Source: CAYUVA01 sp964448115 [NCBI: uncultured bacterium]
Lineage (GTDB): Bacteria > CAYUVA01
Direction of reading: 5' to 3'
Length of the DNA: 64,000 nt
Assembly (NCBI GenBank): GCA_964448115.1
Contig: CAYUVA010000009.1
Coordinates: 23,800-87,799 of the forward strand
Below the pieces are notes generated by a model. That model was not told the DNA's origin, did no database searches, and saw only the letters and a program-made list of their open reading frames with translations. Shown in pieces: positions 17,852 to 26,190 of this stretch (positions are counted from its first letter, which is position 1; every line of letters starts with the position of its first letter). The position numbers and the translations under genes are program-made.

Positions 17852-19891
17852 ATGCTGGATTATTGTTGGCTGATACCGATCTTACCCCTGCTGGGCTTCG
17901 TGATAAACGGCTTGCTAGGTCGAACCCTGCTGCCCCGCAAGGCTGTGCACTGGATTGCCTGCGGCTCAGTCGGGATCTCATTTATTCTAGCCATTGTTCT
18001 CTTTATCCAGGTCGCCGGGCTACCGGTTGAGCAGCGGGCAGCACAGGTTACAATCTACCAGTGGTTCTATGCCGGGGTGCTCAATGTAGGCTTGACCTTT
18101 TTGATCGACCAGTTGTCGCTGGTGATGCTGCTCACCGTCTGCGGTGTCGGCTTTATCATCCATGTTTACTCCATCGGGTACATGAGCCACGAGCCATCCT
18201 ATTATCGCTATTTCGCATACTTGAACCTTTTCATGTTCTCCATGATCCTGCTGGTGATGGGAGGTAACTTCCTGGTGCTTTTCGTCGGCTGGGAGGGTGT
18301 CGGCTTGTGCTCTTACCTGCTCATCGGGTTCTGGTACGAGAAGAAGTCGGCAGCAGACGCGGGTAAAAAGGCTTTCGTTGTCAACAGGATCGGTGATTTC
18401 GGCTTCCTGTTGGCAATACTGCTCATCTACACGCATTTCGGCAGTATCGACTTTTTAGCCGTTTTCGAGGCTGCACCGCATACGCTGACCTACGGCGGTC
18501 CGGTAGTTACCGCTATATGTTTGCTTTTATTCCTCGGCGCCATGGGCAAGTCAGCGCAGATACCGCTCTATGTCTGGCTTCCGGATGCCATGGAGGGTCC
18601 CACCCCGGTCAGCGCCCTGATACACGCAGCCACCATGGTTACCGCCGGCGTTTACATGGTCTCGCGGTGCAATATCTTGTACATGATGTCGCCATTTGGC
18701 TTGGAGTGGGTCGCCGTCTTCGGGGCAGCAACCGCTTTTTTCGCTGCTACTATGGGCTTGGCACAGAACGACATCAAGAAGGTGCTGGCATACTCCACCA
18801 TCAGCCAGTTGGGTTATATGTTCCTGGCTTGCGGTGTAGGCGCATTCACGGCGGGGATCTTCCACCTGATGACCCACGCATTCTTCAAGGCTCTATTATT
18901 CTTGGGTTCGGGCAGCGTTATTCACGGCATGGGCGGCGAGCAGGATATGAGGAAGATGGGAGCGCTCAAGGCAGAGATGCCGGTTACATTCCTCACCTTC
19001 ATCATCGCCACGGTTGCGATCAGCGGTATTCCTCCCTTTGCCGGCTTCTTCTCCAAGGATGAGATCCTGGCAAAGACCTTCTTTGGCGGGCACACATTGC
19101 TTTGGGTCATAGCTGCAATTACGGCTGGGATGACCGCCTTTTATATGTTCAGGCTGGTCAACATGACCTTTCGTGGCGAGTCGCGGGTGCCAGAGAAGAT
19201 CAAGCATCACCTTCACGAGTCCCCCAAGGTTATGCTTATACCTCTGGTAGTGCTCGCCATCTTATCAGTAATCGGAGGCTGGATCGGGCTGCCGGAGGTA
19301 CTGGGCATAGTTACCGGCATCGAGCATATCAATATCTTCGAGGGGTGGCTGCACCCGGTATTTGCCGATGGTCAGCACATAGTTGCCTCTATCGTTCACC
19401 ACGGCGAGGGACATGCGCATCATCCACCGCTGGCTCTGGAGTTCCTGCTCATGGCAGTCTCCATCGGGATTGCGCTGATCGGCATCTTGGTAGCCGAGGT
19501 ATTTTACATCCGCAAGCCTGAGCTGCCCGATAAGATTGTCCAGCGGTTCAAGAACGCCTATAAGGTGGTATATAACAAGTACTATGTCGATGAGTTTTAC
19601 GATGCGGTCTTTGTCGAGGGGACCAAGAAGTTCGCCCGCGGGCTGTGCAGATTCGATTTGGGCATCATCGATGGCATAGTAAACGGGATCGCTTACCTGA
19701 CCAGGAGAAGCGCTACCGGCTCCATGTACTTCGATCTCGGGGTGGTCGATGGAGCGGTGAATTTATCTGCCTGGATCACCGGCAAGGTAGGAGAATTGAG
19801 CCGGCGAGTCCAGACCGGGCACCTGGAAAACTACGCTCTTTTTATGGCTTTGGGAGCGTTTATACTTATCGGGATAATCGTACTTCTATGA
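17852..19891 (+). CDS. nuoL: NADH-quinone oxidoreductase subunit L (antiporter-like)
   Basis: The product is 679 residues with many membrane helices and the long C-terminal lateral helix expected of NuoL. Key sites are visible: Glu in FVGWEGVGLCSYLLIGFWYE, Lys in MGKSAQIPLYVWLPDAMEGPT and the HAATMVTAG helix. A His-rich stretch (HHGEGHAHHPP) precedes the last third. Near the C-terminus the motif YFDLGVVDG is a near repeat of RFDLGIIDG. GGAG precedes the start. A 31-codon frame overlaps its stop. Confidence 0.95.
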   Translation: MLDYCWLIPILPLLGFVINGLLGRTLLPRKAVHWIACGSVGISFILAIVLFIQVAGLPVEQRAAQVTIYQWFYAGVLNVGLTFLIDQLSLVMLLTVCGVGFIIHVYSIGYMSHEPSYYRYFAYLNLFMFSMILLVMGGNFLVLFVGWEGVGLCSYLLIGFWYEKKSAADAGKKAFVVNRIGDFGFLLAILLIYTHFGSIDFLAVFEAAPHTLTYGGPVVTAICLLLFLGAMGKSAQIPLYVWLPDAMEGPTPVSALIHAATMVTAGVYMVSRCNILYMMSPFGLEWVAVFGAATAFFAATMGLAQNDIKKVLAYSTISQLGYMFLACGVGAFTAGIFHLMTHAFFKALLFLGSGSVIHGMGGEQDMRKMGALKAEMPVTFLTFIIATVAISGIPPFAGFFSKDEILAKTFFGGHTLLWVIAAITAGMTAFYMFRLVNMTFRGESRVPEKIKHHLHESPKVMLIPLVVLAILSVIGGWIGLPEVLGIVTGIEHINIFEGWLHPVFADGQHIVASIVHHGEGHAHHPPLALEFLLMAVSIGIALIGILVAEVFYIRKPELPDKIVQRFKNAYKVVYNKYYVDEFYDAVFVEGTKKFARGLCRFDLGIIDGIVNGIAYLTRRSATGSMYFDLGVVDGAVNLSAWITGKVGELSRRVQTGHLENYALFMALGAFILIGIIVLL

Positions 19892-19983
19892 GGAAGATAA
19901 ATGCAGAAAGGGATCGAGCCAAGCTCGATGGAAAATACAGATATACAAGACTAACCTGCGGAGGTAACCGAAGTTATGCCTGA
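19888..19983 (+). CDS. Possible 31-codon linker ORF between nuoL and nuoM
   Basis: An ATG at 19888 overlaps the nuoL stop as ATGA and opens a basic 31-residue frame (MRKINAERDRAKLDGKYRYT...) that ends at 19983, overlapping the nuoM start by eight bases. It bridges the only sizeable gap (84 bp) inside an otherwise tightly coupled operon. It could relay ribosomes from nuoL to nuoM; equally it may be chance. The nuoM ribosome-binding site GGAGG lies inside it. I know no homologue. Confidence 0.3.
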   Translation: MRKINAERDRAKLDGKYRYTRLTCGGNRSYA

Positions 19984-21661
19984 GTTGATATCCTGCTGGG
20001 ATCAGGTGGGTCTTCCCATCCTGTCGATAATAGCCTATTTGCCGCTGGTAGGTGCACTGGCAATCATCTTTTTCTCCAAGAAGGACGACCACAAGCGCAT
20101 AATGTGGTCTGCCTTTGCCATCTCGGTGATAGATTTTCTTATATCACTGGTGCTCGTGTTTTACTTTGTCAAGGATCGCCACTGCATCCAGTTCGTTGAG
20201 AAGGTGCCCTGGATCAAGTCGCTGGGGATACAGTACTACTTTGGGATCGATGGTGTCAGCATCCTATTAGTGCTGCTCACCACATTCCTGGGGATGCTTG
20301 CCATATTAAGCTCCTTTACTGCCATCAAGGAGCGTGTCAAGGAATACTATGTCTTTATGCTTCTATTGCAGACCGGCATGTTGGGTGTCTTCATGGCGCT
20401 CGATTTCTTCCTGTTTTACATATTCTGGGAGGTCATGCTGGTGCCGATGTACTTCTTAATCGGCGTCTGGGGGGGACCCAGGAAGCTCTATGCAGCCATC
20501 AAGTTCTTCCTATACACATTGTTCGGCTCGGTGTTCATGCTGCTCGGTATCCTTGCCTTGTATTTCTATCATCACAGCGTTAGCGGCGAATATACCTTTG
20601 AGATCTTCAGGCTGTACGACCCGGCTATCCCATATAACCTTCAGATCTGGGTATTCCTGGCATTCTTCCTTGGATTTGCCATCAAGGTTCCGATGTTCCC
20701 GTTCCACACCTGGCTTCCAGATGCCCATGTGGAGGCGCCGACTGCGGGGAGTGTAATCCTTGCTGGCGTCCTGCTGAAGATGGGTACTTACGGCTTCGTG
20801 CGCTTCAGCCTTCCCATGTTCCCCGATGCGACCATCAAGTTTTTGCCTTGGATGATATTCCTTTGCATAGTGGGGATCATCTACGGCGCACTGGTGGCGA
20901 TGATGCAGCCGGACCTAAAGAAGCTGGTCGCCTATTCGAGCGTCAGCCACCTTGGCTTTTGCATGCTAGGCGTATTTGCGCTCAACATCGAGGGCTTGAA
21001 GGGCGGGATGCTACAGATGATCAATCATGGTCTCTCCACAGGCGCATTGTTCCTTATCGTCGGGCTGATTTATGAGCGAAGGCATACCAGGATGATCGCC
21101 GACTTTGGCGGATTATCCAAGGTATTACCGGTATATTCGATGCTTTTTATGATCATCACCTTATCATCGATCGGCTTGCCGGGCTTGAATGGATTCATCG
21201 GCGAGTTTCTGGTGCTGGTCGGCGTGTTCAAGGTGAATATCTATTGGGCTGCCTGTGGTGCAATTGGAATCGTTCTCGGTGCAGCCTATATGCTCTGGAT
21301 GTTCCAACGGGTGATGTTCGGCAAGATAACCCACGAGGAGAATGAGGGGCTTAAAGATCTCGACTTCAGGGAGATTATGACCCTAGTGCCGATAGTCTTT
21401 TTCTGCGTCTGGATCGGCATTTATCCTTCACCGTTTCTGAGGTTCATGGATGCCTCGCTGAATCATACCATCGATGTGGTCAATCGAGCCAAGCAGATTG
21501 AGCCGCTCGAAAAGCAGATGCAACCGGCTGGGGAAGAACCGGTTCAAGAGCCTGCCAGTCATTCGGAACATGCGCTAAGAGATAATGACCACCTGGCTTC
21601 CAAGCAGACGGTCTCTATCAACATGGATGAATGGATACCTGTAACTGAATCGAGCAGATGA
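19976..21661 (+). CDS. nuoM: NADH-quinone oxidoreductase subunit M (antiporter-like)
   Basis: The product is 561 residues. The NuoM signatures FYIFWEVMLVPMYFLIGVWGG (with the membrane Glu), GFAIKVPMFPFHTWLPDAHVEAPT (with the Lys) and VAYSSVSHLGFCMLG are all present. After the last helix a hydrophilic tail of about 60 residues (EPLEKQMQPAGEEPVQEPAS...) extends past the normal family end. It overlaps nuoN by four bases. Confidence 0.95.
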   Translation: MPELISCWDQVGLPILSIIAYLPLVGALAIIFFSKKDDHKRIMWSAFAISVIDFLISLVLVFYFVKDRHCIQFVEKVPWIKSLGIQYYFGIDGVSILLVLLTTFLGMLAILSSFTAIKERVKEYYVFMLLLQTGMLGVFMALDFFLFYIFWEVMLVPMYFLIGVWGGPRKLYAAIKFFLYTLFGSVFMLLGILALYFYHHSVSGEYTFEIFRLYDPAIPYNLQIWVFLAFFLGFAIKVPMFPFHTWLPDAHVEAPTAGSVILAGVLLKMGTYGFVRFSLPMFPDATIKFLPWMIFLCIVGIIYGALVAMMQPDLKKLVAYSSVSHLGFCMLGVFALNIEGLKGGMLQMINHGLSTGALFLIVGLIYERRHTRMIADFGGLSKVLPVYSMLFMIITLSSIGLPGLNGFIGEFLVLVGVFKVNIYWAACGAIGIVLGAAYMLWMFQRVMFGKITHEENEGLKDLDFREIMTLVPIVFFCVWIGIYPSPFLRFMDASLNHTIDVVNRAKQIEPLEKQMQPAGEEPVQEPASHSEHALRDNDHLASKQTVSINMDEWIPVTESSR

Positions 21662-23151
21662 ACCAAAGCGTGCTACAGTTTTTTGCCCCAAAGATCGATT
21701 ACTGGATGATAAAGCCTGAGCTTGTGGTGCTTATCTTAGGCTTTATGGTGCTGCTTTTAGACCTTGTAATCCCCAAGGATAAGAAGCGCTATTTGGGATA
21801 TATAACCCTTGCTGGGCTGGCTTACTGCTTTTATTGCATTACTCGTCTGCCGCATGGTGCCGAGCATCAGACGCTGATGCAGCTATTTAAGCTGGATCCG
21901 CTAGCCATATTCATCAAGTACCTTTTCATCTTTGCTGCCTTTGTTACAGTACTATTATCCATCACTTACATAAGGCGTGAGCGAGTGGAGCGGGGCGAGT
22001 TCTACGAGCTTATCCTGTTTGCCACCAGCGGCATGATGTTCATGACGAGCACGGAAAACTTCGTGATGATCTATCTCGGCTTGGAGCTGATGGCGCTTTG
22101 TGTTTATATCCTGGCTGGATTTTTGGTATATGATGAGAAATCGACCGAGGGCGCGCTGAAGTACTTTATCCTGGGCACATTCTCATCGGCGATATTCCTT
22201 TTGGGCGTCTCCTTCCTATACGGGATGACCAATTCGCTGAACATTTACACCATTGCCGGCAATATGGCTGCACTGTACGAATCGCAGCCGATGCTTTTTT
22301 CGCTGTCGATGATCCTCGTAGTCGTCGGATTTGGCTTCAAGATCGCCATGGTTCCATTTCACTTCTGGTGTCCGGATGTATATGAGGGCGCTCCCACTCC
22401 GATCACCGCCTTCATGTCGATTGCGCCAAAGGCTGCCGGGATTGCAGTCATTCTGCGTGTTTTCACCTCCACCTTTTGCAGCATTACAAACGACTGGCTT
22501 CCGCTTTTTTACTTCGCAGCCATACTGTCGATGACGCTAGGCAATGTGGTGGCCATCTGGCAGCAAAATATCAAGAGAATGCTTGCCTATTCATCGATCG
22601 CCCATGTCGGTTTCATGCTTATCGGGCTGGTTGCTTCGAGCAATATAAGTGGCGATGGCTTGCCGGACGGGCTGAGTGCCATTCTTTATTACCTATTCGC
22701 CTACGCATTTGCCAATCTAGGCGCATTTGCCATCGTGATCTACCTTGGCAGGGAGGGGAAGGTCGGCGACAAGATCGAGGACTACAATGGCTTGGCATAC
22801 AAGTCCCCCTACGCAGCAGCGGTGATGACCATATTCTTGCTTTCGCTGGCTGGCATTCCTCCCACTGCGGGCTTCGTTGCCAAGTTTTATATTTTCGGCG
22901 CAGCGATCCGGGAGCATTTCTATGTGCTGGCGGTAATTGGCATTTTAAATGCGGTTATCTCATTGTATTACTACATGAAGGTTACCATGAACATGTACAT
23001 GCGGGAATCGAGGCTGACCTTGGACTTGAACCGTAGCGGTGCGCTCCATGCCGGCATTGTCCTGATGGTAATTCTCACCCTCTATTATGGCATCTTCCCG
23101 CGTTGTATCCTCGATTTTGCAAGGCGTGCGATAGAGATCCTGGTAGCATAA
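21658..23151 (+). CDS. nuoN: NADH-quinone oxidoreductase subunit N (antiporter-like)
   Basis: The product is 497 residues with about 14 helices. Family marks are MIYLGLELMALCVYILAGF (membrane Glu), GFKIAMVPFHFWCPDVYEGAPTP (Lys) and MLAYSSIAHVGFMLIGL. It closes the operon. The convergent HIT-family gene ends only 20 bp away, and no hairpin terminator is visible between them. Confidence 0.95.
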   Translation: MNQSVLQFFAPKIDYWMIKPELVVLILGFMVLLLDLVIPKDKKRYLGYITLAGLAYCFYCITRLPHGAEHQTLMQLFKLDPLAIFIKYLFIFAAFVTVLLSITYIRRERVERGEFYELILFATSGMMFMTSTENFVMIYLGLELMALCVYILAGFLVYDEKSTEGALKYFILGTFSSAIFLLGVSFLYGMTNSLNIYTIAGNMAALYESQPMLFSLSMILVVVGFGFKIAMVPFHFWCPDVYEGAPTPITAFMSIAPKAAGIAVILRVFTSTFCSITNDWLPLFYFAAILSMTLGNVVAIWQQNIKRMLAYSSIAHVGFMLIGLVASSNISGDGLPDGLSAILYYLFAYAFANLGAFAIVIYLGREGKVGDKIEDYNGLAYKSPYAAAVMTIFLLSLAGIPPTAGFVAKFYIFGAAIREHFYVLAVIGILNAVISLYYYMKVTMNMYMRESRLTLDLNRSGALHAGIVLMVILTLYYGIFPRCILDFARRAIEILVA

Positions 23152-23171
23152 TTTAATGAAGATAAAGTAAA

Positions 23172-23663
23172 TTATAATTTATTAAAATAGGGCAAAAGGC
23201 GCTGGTAAACCTGCTTAAGAGTCTCCGGTACCACGCGAGTATCGCTGCAAATAGTCATAAAACTCGTGTCTCCATGCCATCTTGGCACCAGGTGGATGTG
23301 GACATGCTCCTTGTAGCCGGCTCCAGCCGCGCTGCCGACATTCACTCCGATGTTGATCCCTGCTGGATTGTAGGCTTCTGTTATTATGCGCTCGCACACA
23401 GGCACCAGGGAAAGCAGATCCTCCTGCTCATTGGCAGGTAAGGAGAAGATATTACTTTCATGGCGAAATGGCGCGATCAGCAGATGCCCGTTGTTGTATG
23501 GGTAAAGATTGAGCATAACAAAGGAATGACGAGTATTGTAAAGGATATACTCATCAGCAGGATCTTTAACCTTTGGCTTCTCGCAGAATATGCAGCCACC
23601 TTCTTTATCTGACAATATGTACTCCAGTCTCCATGGTGTAAAAAGAATATCCATAGCTCTCAC
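23172..23663 (-). CDS. HIT-family nucleotide hydrolase/phosphorylase
   Basis: The product is about 163 residues, from a GTG start or from the internal ATG three codons later (MDILFTPWR). The histidine triad is intact: HVHIHLVPRW with His120, His122 and His124. An N-terminal CIFC pair (Cys24/27) with LYNTRHSFVMLNLYPYNNGHLLI resembles the Ap4A phosphorylase/hydrolase-like HIT branch that binds zinc. Such enzymes split dinucleoside polyphosphates or nucleotidyl conjugates. It follows the aminotransferase gene by two bases, suggesting coupling, although a functional link is not obvious. Confidence 0.88.
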   Translation of the reverse strand: MRAMDILFTPWRLEYILSDKEGGCIFCEKPKVKDPADEYILYNTRHSFVMLNLYPYNNGHLLIAPFRHESNIFSLPANEQEDLLSLVPVCERIITEAYNPAGINIGVNVGSAAGAGYKEHVHIHLVPRWHGDTSFMTICSDTRVVPETLKQVYQRLLPYFNKL

Positions 23664-23665
23664 AT

Positions 23666-24772
23666 CTATTCGTAGAACTCTCTTATCGCCACCACCACCT
23701 CTGCTAATTGCCTTTCAGACAACTCTGGAAATACCGGTATCGAGATCACTTCCTTGCTTGCCTGTTCGCTTGTAGGGAAATCTCCTTCCTTGTAACCGAG
23801 ATAGCTGAAGGCTTGCTGCAGGTGCATCGGTATTGGATAATAGACCGCATGTCCAATGCCTTTAGATTTCAGGTGCTCGACCAGTCCATCTCTATTAGGT
23901 ACTCGAAGCGTATATTGATTGAAAACATGGAATCGTTCGGGCATATTCTTAGGTGTTTTAACCTGCGGAATATCCCGCAGAAGATCGTTATAGGCTCTTG
24001 CATTGGAGCGCCTGGCTTCTGTCCATTGCTCCAAATAGGGTAGCTTCGCGGACAGGACCGCTGCTTGCAGGGTATCGAGTCGGCTATTTATGCCGATCCT
24101 CTCGTGCAGGTATCGATTCTCTCCCTGACCGTGAACTCTTAGGGATAAAAGCAATTGATATAGCCTCTCACCTGAGGTGGTTATCATACCTCCATCCCCG
24201 AACCCGCCCAGGTTCTTGCTGGGAAAGAAGGAGAAACATCCCATCTTGCCCATGGAGCCGGCACGCTTACCCCTGTAGCCAGCAAGTATCGCCTGGGCAG
24301 CATCCTCGATTACAGGGACTCCAGCAGCACCAGCTATCTCCATTATTGGATCCATATCTGCGCACTGCCCGAAAAGGTGCACCACGATGATAGCTTTTGT
24401 CCTATCCGTGATCGCAGCGCTTAGCCTTTTTGGATCCATGTTGAAGTCATCTTCGCAGATATCAACGAATACAGGTTTCGCTCCTACATTAGCTATCGCT
24501 CCCACGGTGGCGATGAATGTGAACGGTGTGGTGATCACCTCATCTTTCGGCTTAATATCCAGTGCTTTGAGCGATAGAATCAGGGCATCGGTGCCTGAGG
24601 CACAACCTACAGCATATTCGACGCCACAGAGCTTTGCTAGCTCTTGCTCCAGTGTTTGGACCTCTGGTCCGAGTATGAAATACTGCGAATCTACCACCTT
24701 GCGGATAGCTTTATCTATCTGTTCTTTTATGTTCTGGTATTGCAGCTTGAGGTCTAGAAGCGGTACAGGCAT
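23666..24772 (-). CDS. DegT/DnrJ/EryC1-family sugar aminotransferase
   Basis: The product is 368 residues. PLP-dependent fold type I features are present: GCASGTDALILSL near residue 57, EDAAQ with Asp157 contacting the PLP nitrogen, and the Schiff-base lysine about 186 in FFPSKNLGGFGDGG. Proteins of this kind aminate nucleotide-linked keto sugars for O-antigen or glycan synthesis (WbpE/WecE type); the exact sugar cannot be told. GGAG lies eight bases before the ATG. The downstream HIT gene begins two bases after the stop. It fits the surface-glycan genes elsewhere in the window. Confidence 0.92.
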   Translation of the reverse strand: MPVPLLDLKLQYQNIKEQIDKAIRKVVDSQYFILGPEVQTLEQELAKLCGVEYAVGCASGTDALILSLKALDIKPKDEVITTPFTFIATVGAIANVGAKPVFVDICEDDFNMDPKRLSAAITDRTKAIIVVHLFGQCADMDPIMEIAGAAGVPVIEDAAQAILAGYRGKRAGSMGKMGCFSFFPSKNLGGFGDGGMITTSGERLYQLLLSLRVHGQGENRYLHERIGINSRLDTLQAAVLSAKLPYLEQWTEARRSNARAYNDLLRDIPQVKTPKNMPERFHVFNQYTLRVPNRDGLVEHLKSKGIGHAVYYPIPMHLQQAFSYLGYKEGDFPTSEQASKEVISIPVFPELSERQLAEVVVAIREFYE

Positions 24773-24898
24773 GAATAACTCCTATTTATTTATTGATTAA
24801 CCGACCGTGTCCTGTAGGCGAACTAAGAAATATAAGTTCCACCGCATACTCGGCATACCTTACCACAAAAGTCATATAGCATCAATTCAGCTAGTATG

Positions 24899-25130
24899 CC
24901 ACCGACACCTACCGAAAACCAGTCAGTTGCACATATCGGAGTGGCCGGGTACTGGAATACACCCCTCAGCGCTGATGGGGGAACACTGCTCATCCTCGCA
25001 CTTCCAGGCAATGATCAGATATCCAACATACCCTGTATATTATGAAGCCAATCCACTAGCGATATCCTTGTTGGATGATGGAGCTAGTGGCGATCTTGAT
25101 CCAGAAGACGACATATTCGGATTATTATAG
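24899..25130 (+). pseudogene. Decayed C-terminal fragment related to the 49861-53433 subtilase
   Basis: Two plus-strand frames join across one frameshift near 25015-25035. The first reads SVAHIGVAGYWNTPLSADGG then LPGNDQISNI; the second reads PVYYEANPLAISLLDDGASG then DLDPEDDIFG and a stop at 25130. The concatenation aligns with the C-terminal domain of the large subtilase (AGWWDTYLDRYNGG, then SIANVEIYYSGMPTGIRLFD, then DGASNDGLPGDGIFGG). No start codon, ribosome-binding site or N-terminal domains are visible, and the frame ends early. I read it as a relic of a second gene of this secreted-protein type. Confidence 0.6.
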
Positions 25131-25407
25131 CCACCAACACCCCCTATCCAAGCCAAGACCATAAGCGAGTGGTAATCCTTTCATAGCCACCACTCAGTGG
25201 CGAATCCGCAAAACACCCTCCTAAAGATCCAATTATTCTACATAATATCCGATATCAGACTATTTAATAAGTATAATTGCCTAAATAGGGCTTATGAACC
25301 ACCCCTTCAAGCCAATATTCATAGGGGTATAATTTGAGGATCCAAGTGCCACTGCCATTTATAAAAGCTCGATCTTGCAAATAAAGGCTTTGTCAAATAA
25401 AGAATTA

Positions 25408-25425
25408 ATGTTCCATGTGGAACAT
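25408..25425. promoter_or_regulatory. parS-like palindrome (possible ParB-binding site)
   Basis: The 18 bases ATGTTCCATGTGGAACAT form a perfect 8+8 inverted repeat around TG. The inner 16-mer TGTTCCATGTGGAACA differs at one position from the Pseudomonas-type parS TGTTCCACGTGGAACA and at three from the general parS consensus. It sits alone in a large intergenic gap. parA and parB are not in the window, so ParB binding is inference; a repressor operator is the alternative. Confidence 0.45.
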
Positions 25426-25610
25426 ATGACTTAAATAATTGATTTTTTAGGTGGTTTTTCTCCAAATCTACATCAACGGACTCAAGTTTAAAAGCCCAAA
25501 ACGAGGGGTTCTAATTGATCTATTTAGATTAACTCATTGAGATTAAAGAATAATTTTTTTGAAAAATTCCTCCGAGGATCCTCAAGCCTCCAATTATGCC
25601 CCCGATAAAT

Positions 25611-25627
25611 CGTGCCAAAATGGCACG
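25611..25627. promoter_or_regulatory. Perfect 7-bp palindrome with 3-base spacer
   Basis: CGTGCCA and TGGCACG are exact inverted repeats around AAA. As DNA it looks like a dimeric repressor operator; as RNA it would be a short hairpin. No T-run follows on either strand, so it is not a convincing terminator. No adjacent gene explains it. Confidence 0.4.
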
Positions 25628-25749
25628 CAGAAGGGATAACTCATTGATTTAATTGAAGATTATGATTGGATAATATTATTTTATATTGATTATAACTCGT
25701 CTTTCGGGGGGTGCCGCCTTAAATAATCTGCGCCATACGCCGCAGATCT

Positions 25750-25773
25750 CACGCAAAGACGCAAAGAACGCAG
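25750..25773 (+). repeat. Dispersed CACGCAAAGACGCAAAG repeat, copy 1
   Basis: This copy reads CACGCAAAGACGCAAAGAACGCAG across the stated bases. The same word recurs at 25851-25875 (one change), 53468-53499 and, as a short fragment, at 48956-48964, always outside genes. It consists of degenerate ACGCAAAG units, so it may grow by slippage. Confidence 0.7.
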
Positions 25774-25850
25774 TTAAGGAGCATATATATATATCCGAGC
25801 CGTGAGCGTAAGCGAACGGTCATTCAAGGCTTTAGGCTTCGGGAGAAAGG

Positions 25851-25875
25851 AAAGAGGATCACGCGAAGACGCAAA
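25851..25875 (+). repeat. Dispersed CACGCAAAGACGCAAAG repeat, copy 2
   Basis: Here the repeat carries the leading AGAGGATCACGC also present in the copy near 53468, with one internal change (GAAGACGC for AAAGACGC). It is only about 100 bp from copy 1 in the same orientation. Confidence 0.65.
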
Positions 25876-25879
25876 TTAA

Positions 25880-25914
25880 GAACTAGGAACTAGAAACAAA
25901 AAACTAGAAACTAG
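25880..25914 (+). repeat. Heptad tandem repeat of [GA]AACTAG
   Basis: Thirty-five bases divide into five heptads: GAACTAG, GAACTAG, AAACAAA, AAACTAG and AAACTAG. The middle unit is degenerate. It directly follows dispersed repeat copy 2. Related AACTAG words occur near 10045 upstream of nuoA. Confidence 0.6.
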
Positions 25915-26078
25915 CCACGAACATAAGTATCGACCCTGTCGGGATTAGCAATAAGAGCCTTCAAGATTTGGTTGCGGCTACGCTGCCTTAGTTAGATCCT
26001 GATCGATGTGATGTGATATTGGTGTAACCATTGTAAATTATCTTTCCTGGAAATCACCCAGCTAAGTATGGTTATTAT

Positions 26079-26107
26079 TTGACATGACTTGGATTATAGG
26101 GTATCAA
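26079..26107 (+). promoter_or_regulatory. Candidate sigma-70 promoter of clpC
   Basis: A perfect TTGACA (26079-26084) is spaced 17 bp from TATCAA (26102-26107). The start would lie near 26113, with a leader of about 78 bases before the clpC ATG. The -10 is imperfect and no CIRCE or CtsR-type operator was recognised. Confidence 0.4.
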
Positions 26108-26190
26108 ACAGATCGATAAGGCTGATAATATCGGCTCATTGACGCGGTATAAATCGGGAACTAGACAAACGCTTTTAGGGAGCTTTAAAT

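Larger units (their letters stand above)
25131..26190. other. About 1.06-kb gene-free region, AT-rich, with palindromes and short repeats
   Basis: No convincing gene, tRNA or riboswitch is seen here. It holds a parS-like palindrome (25408-25425), a 17-base palindrome (25611-25627), two copies of a dispersed CACGCAAAGACGC-type repeat (25750-25773 and 25851-25875), a heptad repeat (25880-25914) and a candidate clpC promoter (26079-26107). The 11-base word TAACTCATTGA occurs twice, near 25528 and 25639. It is the largest non-coding stretch in the window. I found no DnaA-box cluster. Confidence 0.7.

Noticed and set aside
24823-25011. Minus-strand small protein with many Cys/Gly residues
   Set aside because: It is antisense to the plus-strand relic, which has clear similarity to the large subtilase; no ribosome-binding site is present.
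25621-25640. Sigma-54 promoter at TGGCACG
   Set aside because: The -24-like TGGCACG is present, but no matching -12 GC element occurs at the right spacing.
25131-26190. Replication origin with DnaA boxes
   Set aside because: The region is AT-rich with a parS-like site, but I found no TTATCCACA-type boxes or dnaA/dnaN genes.
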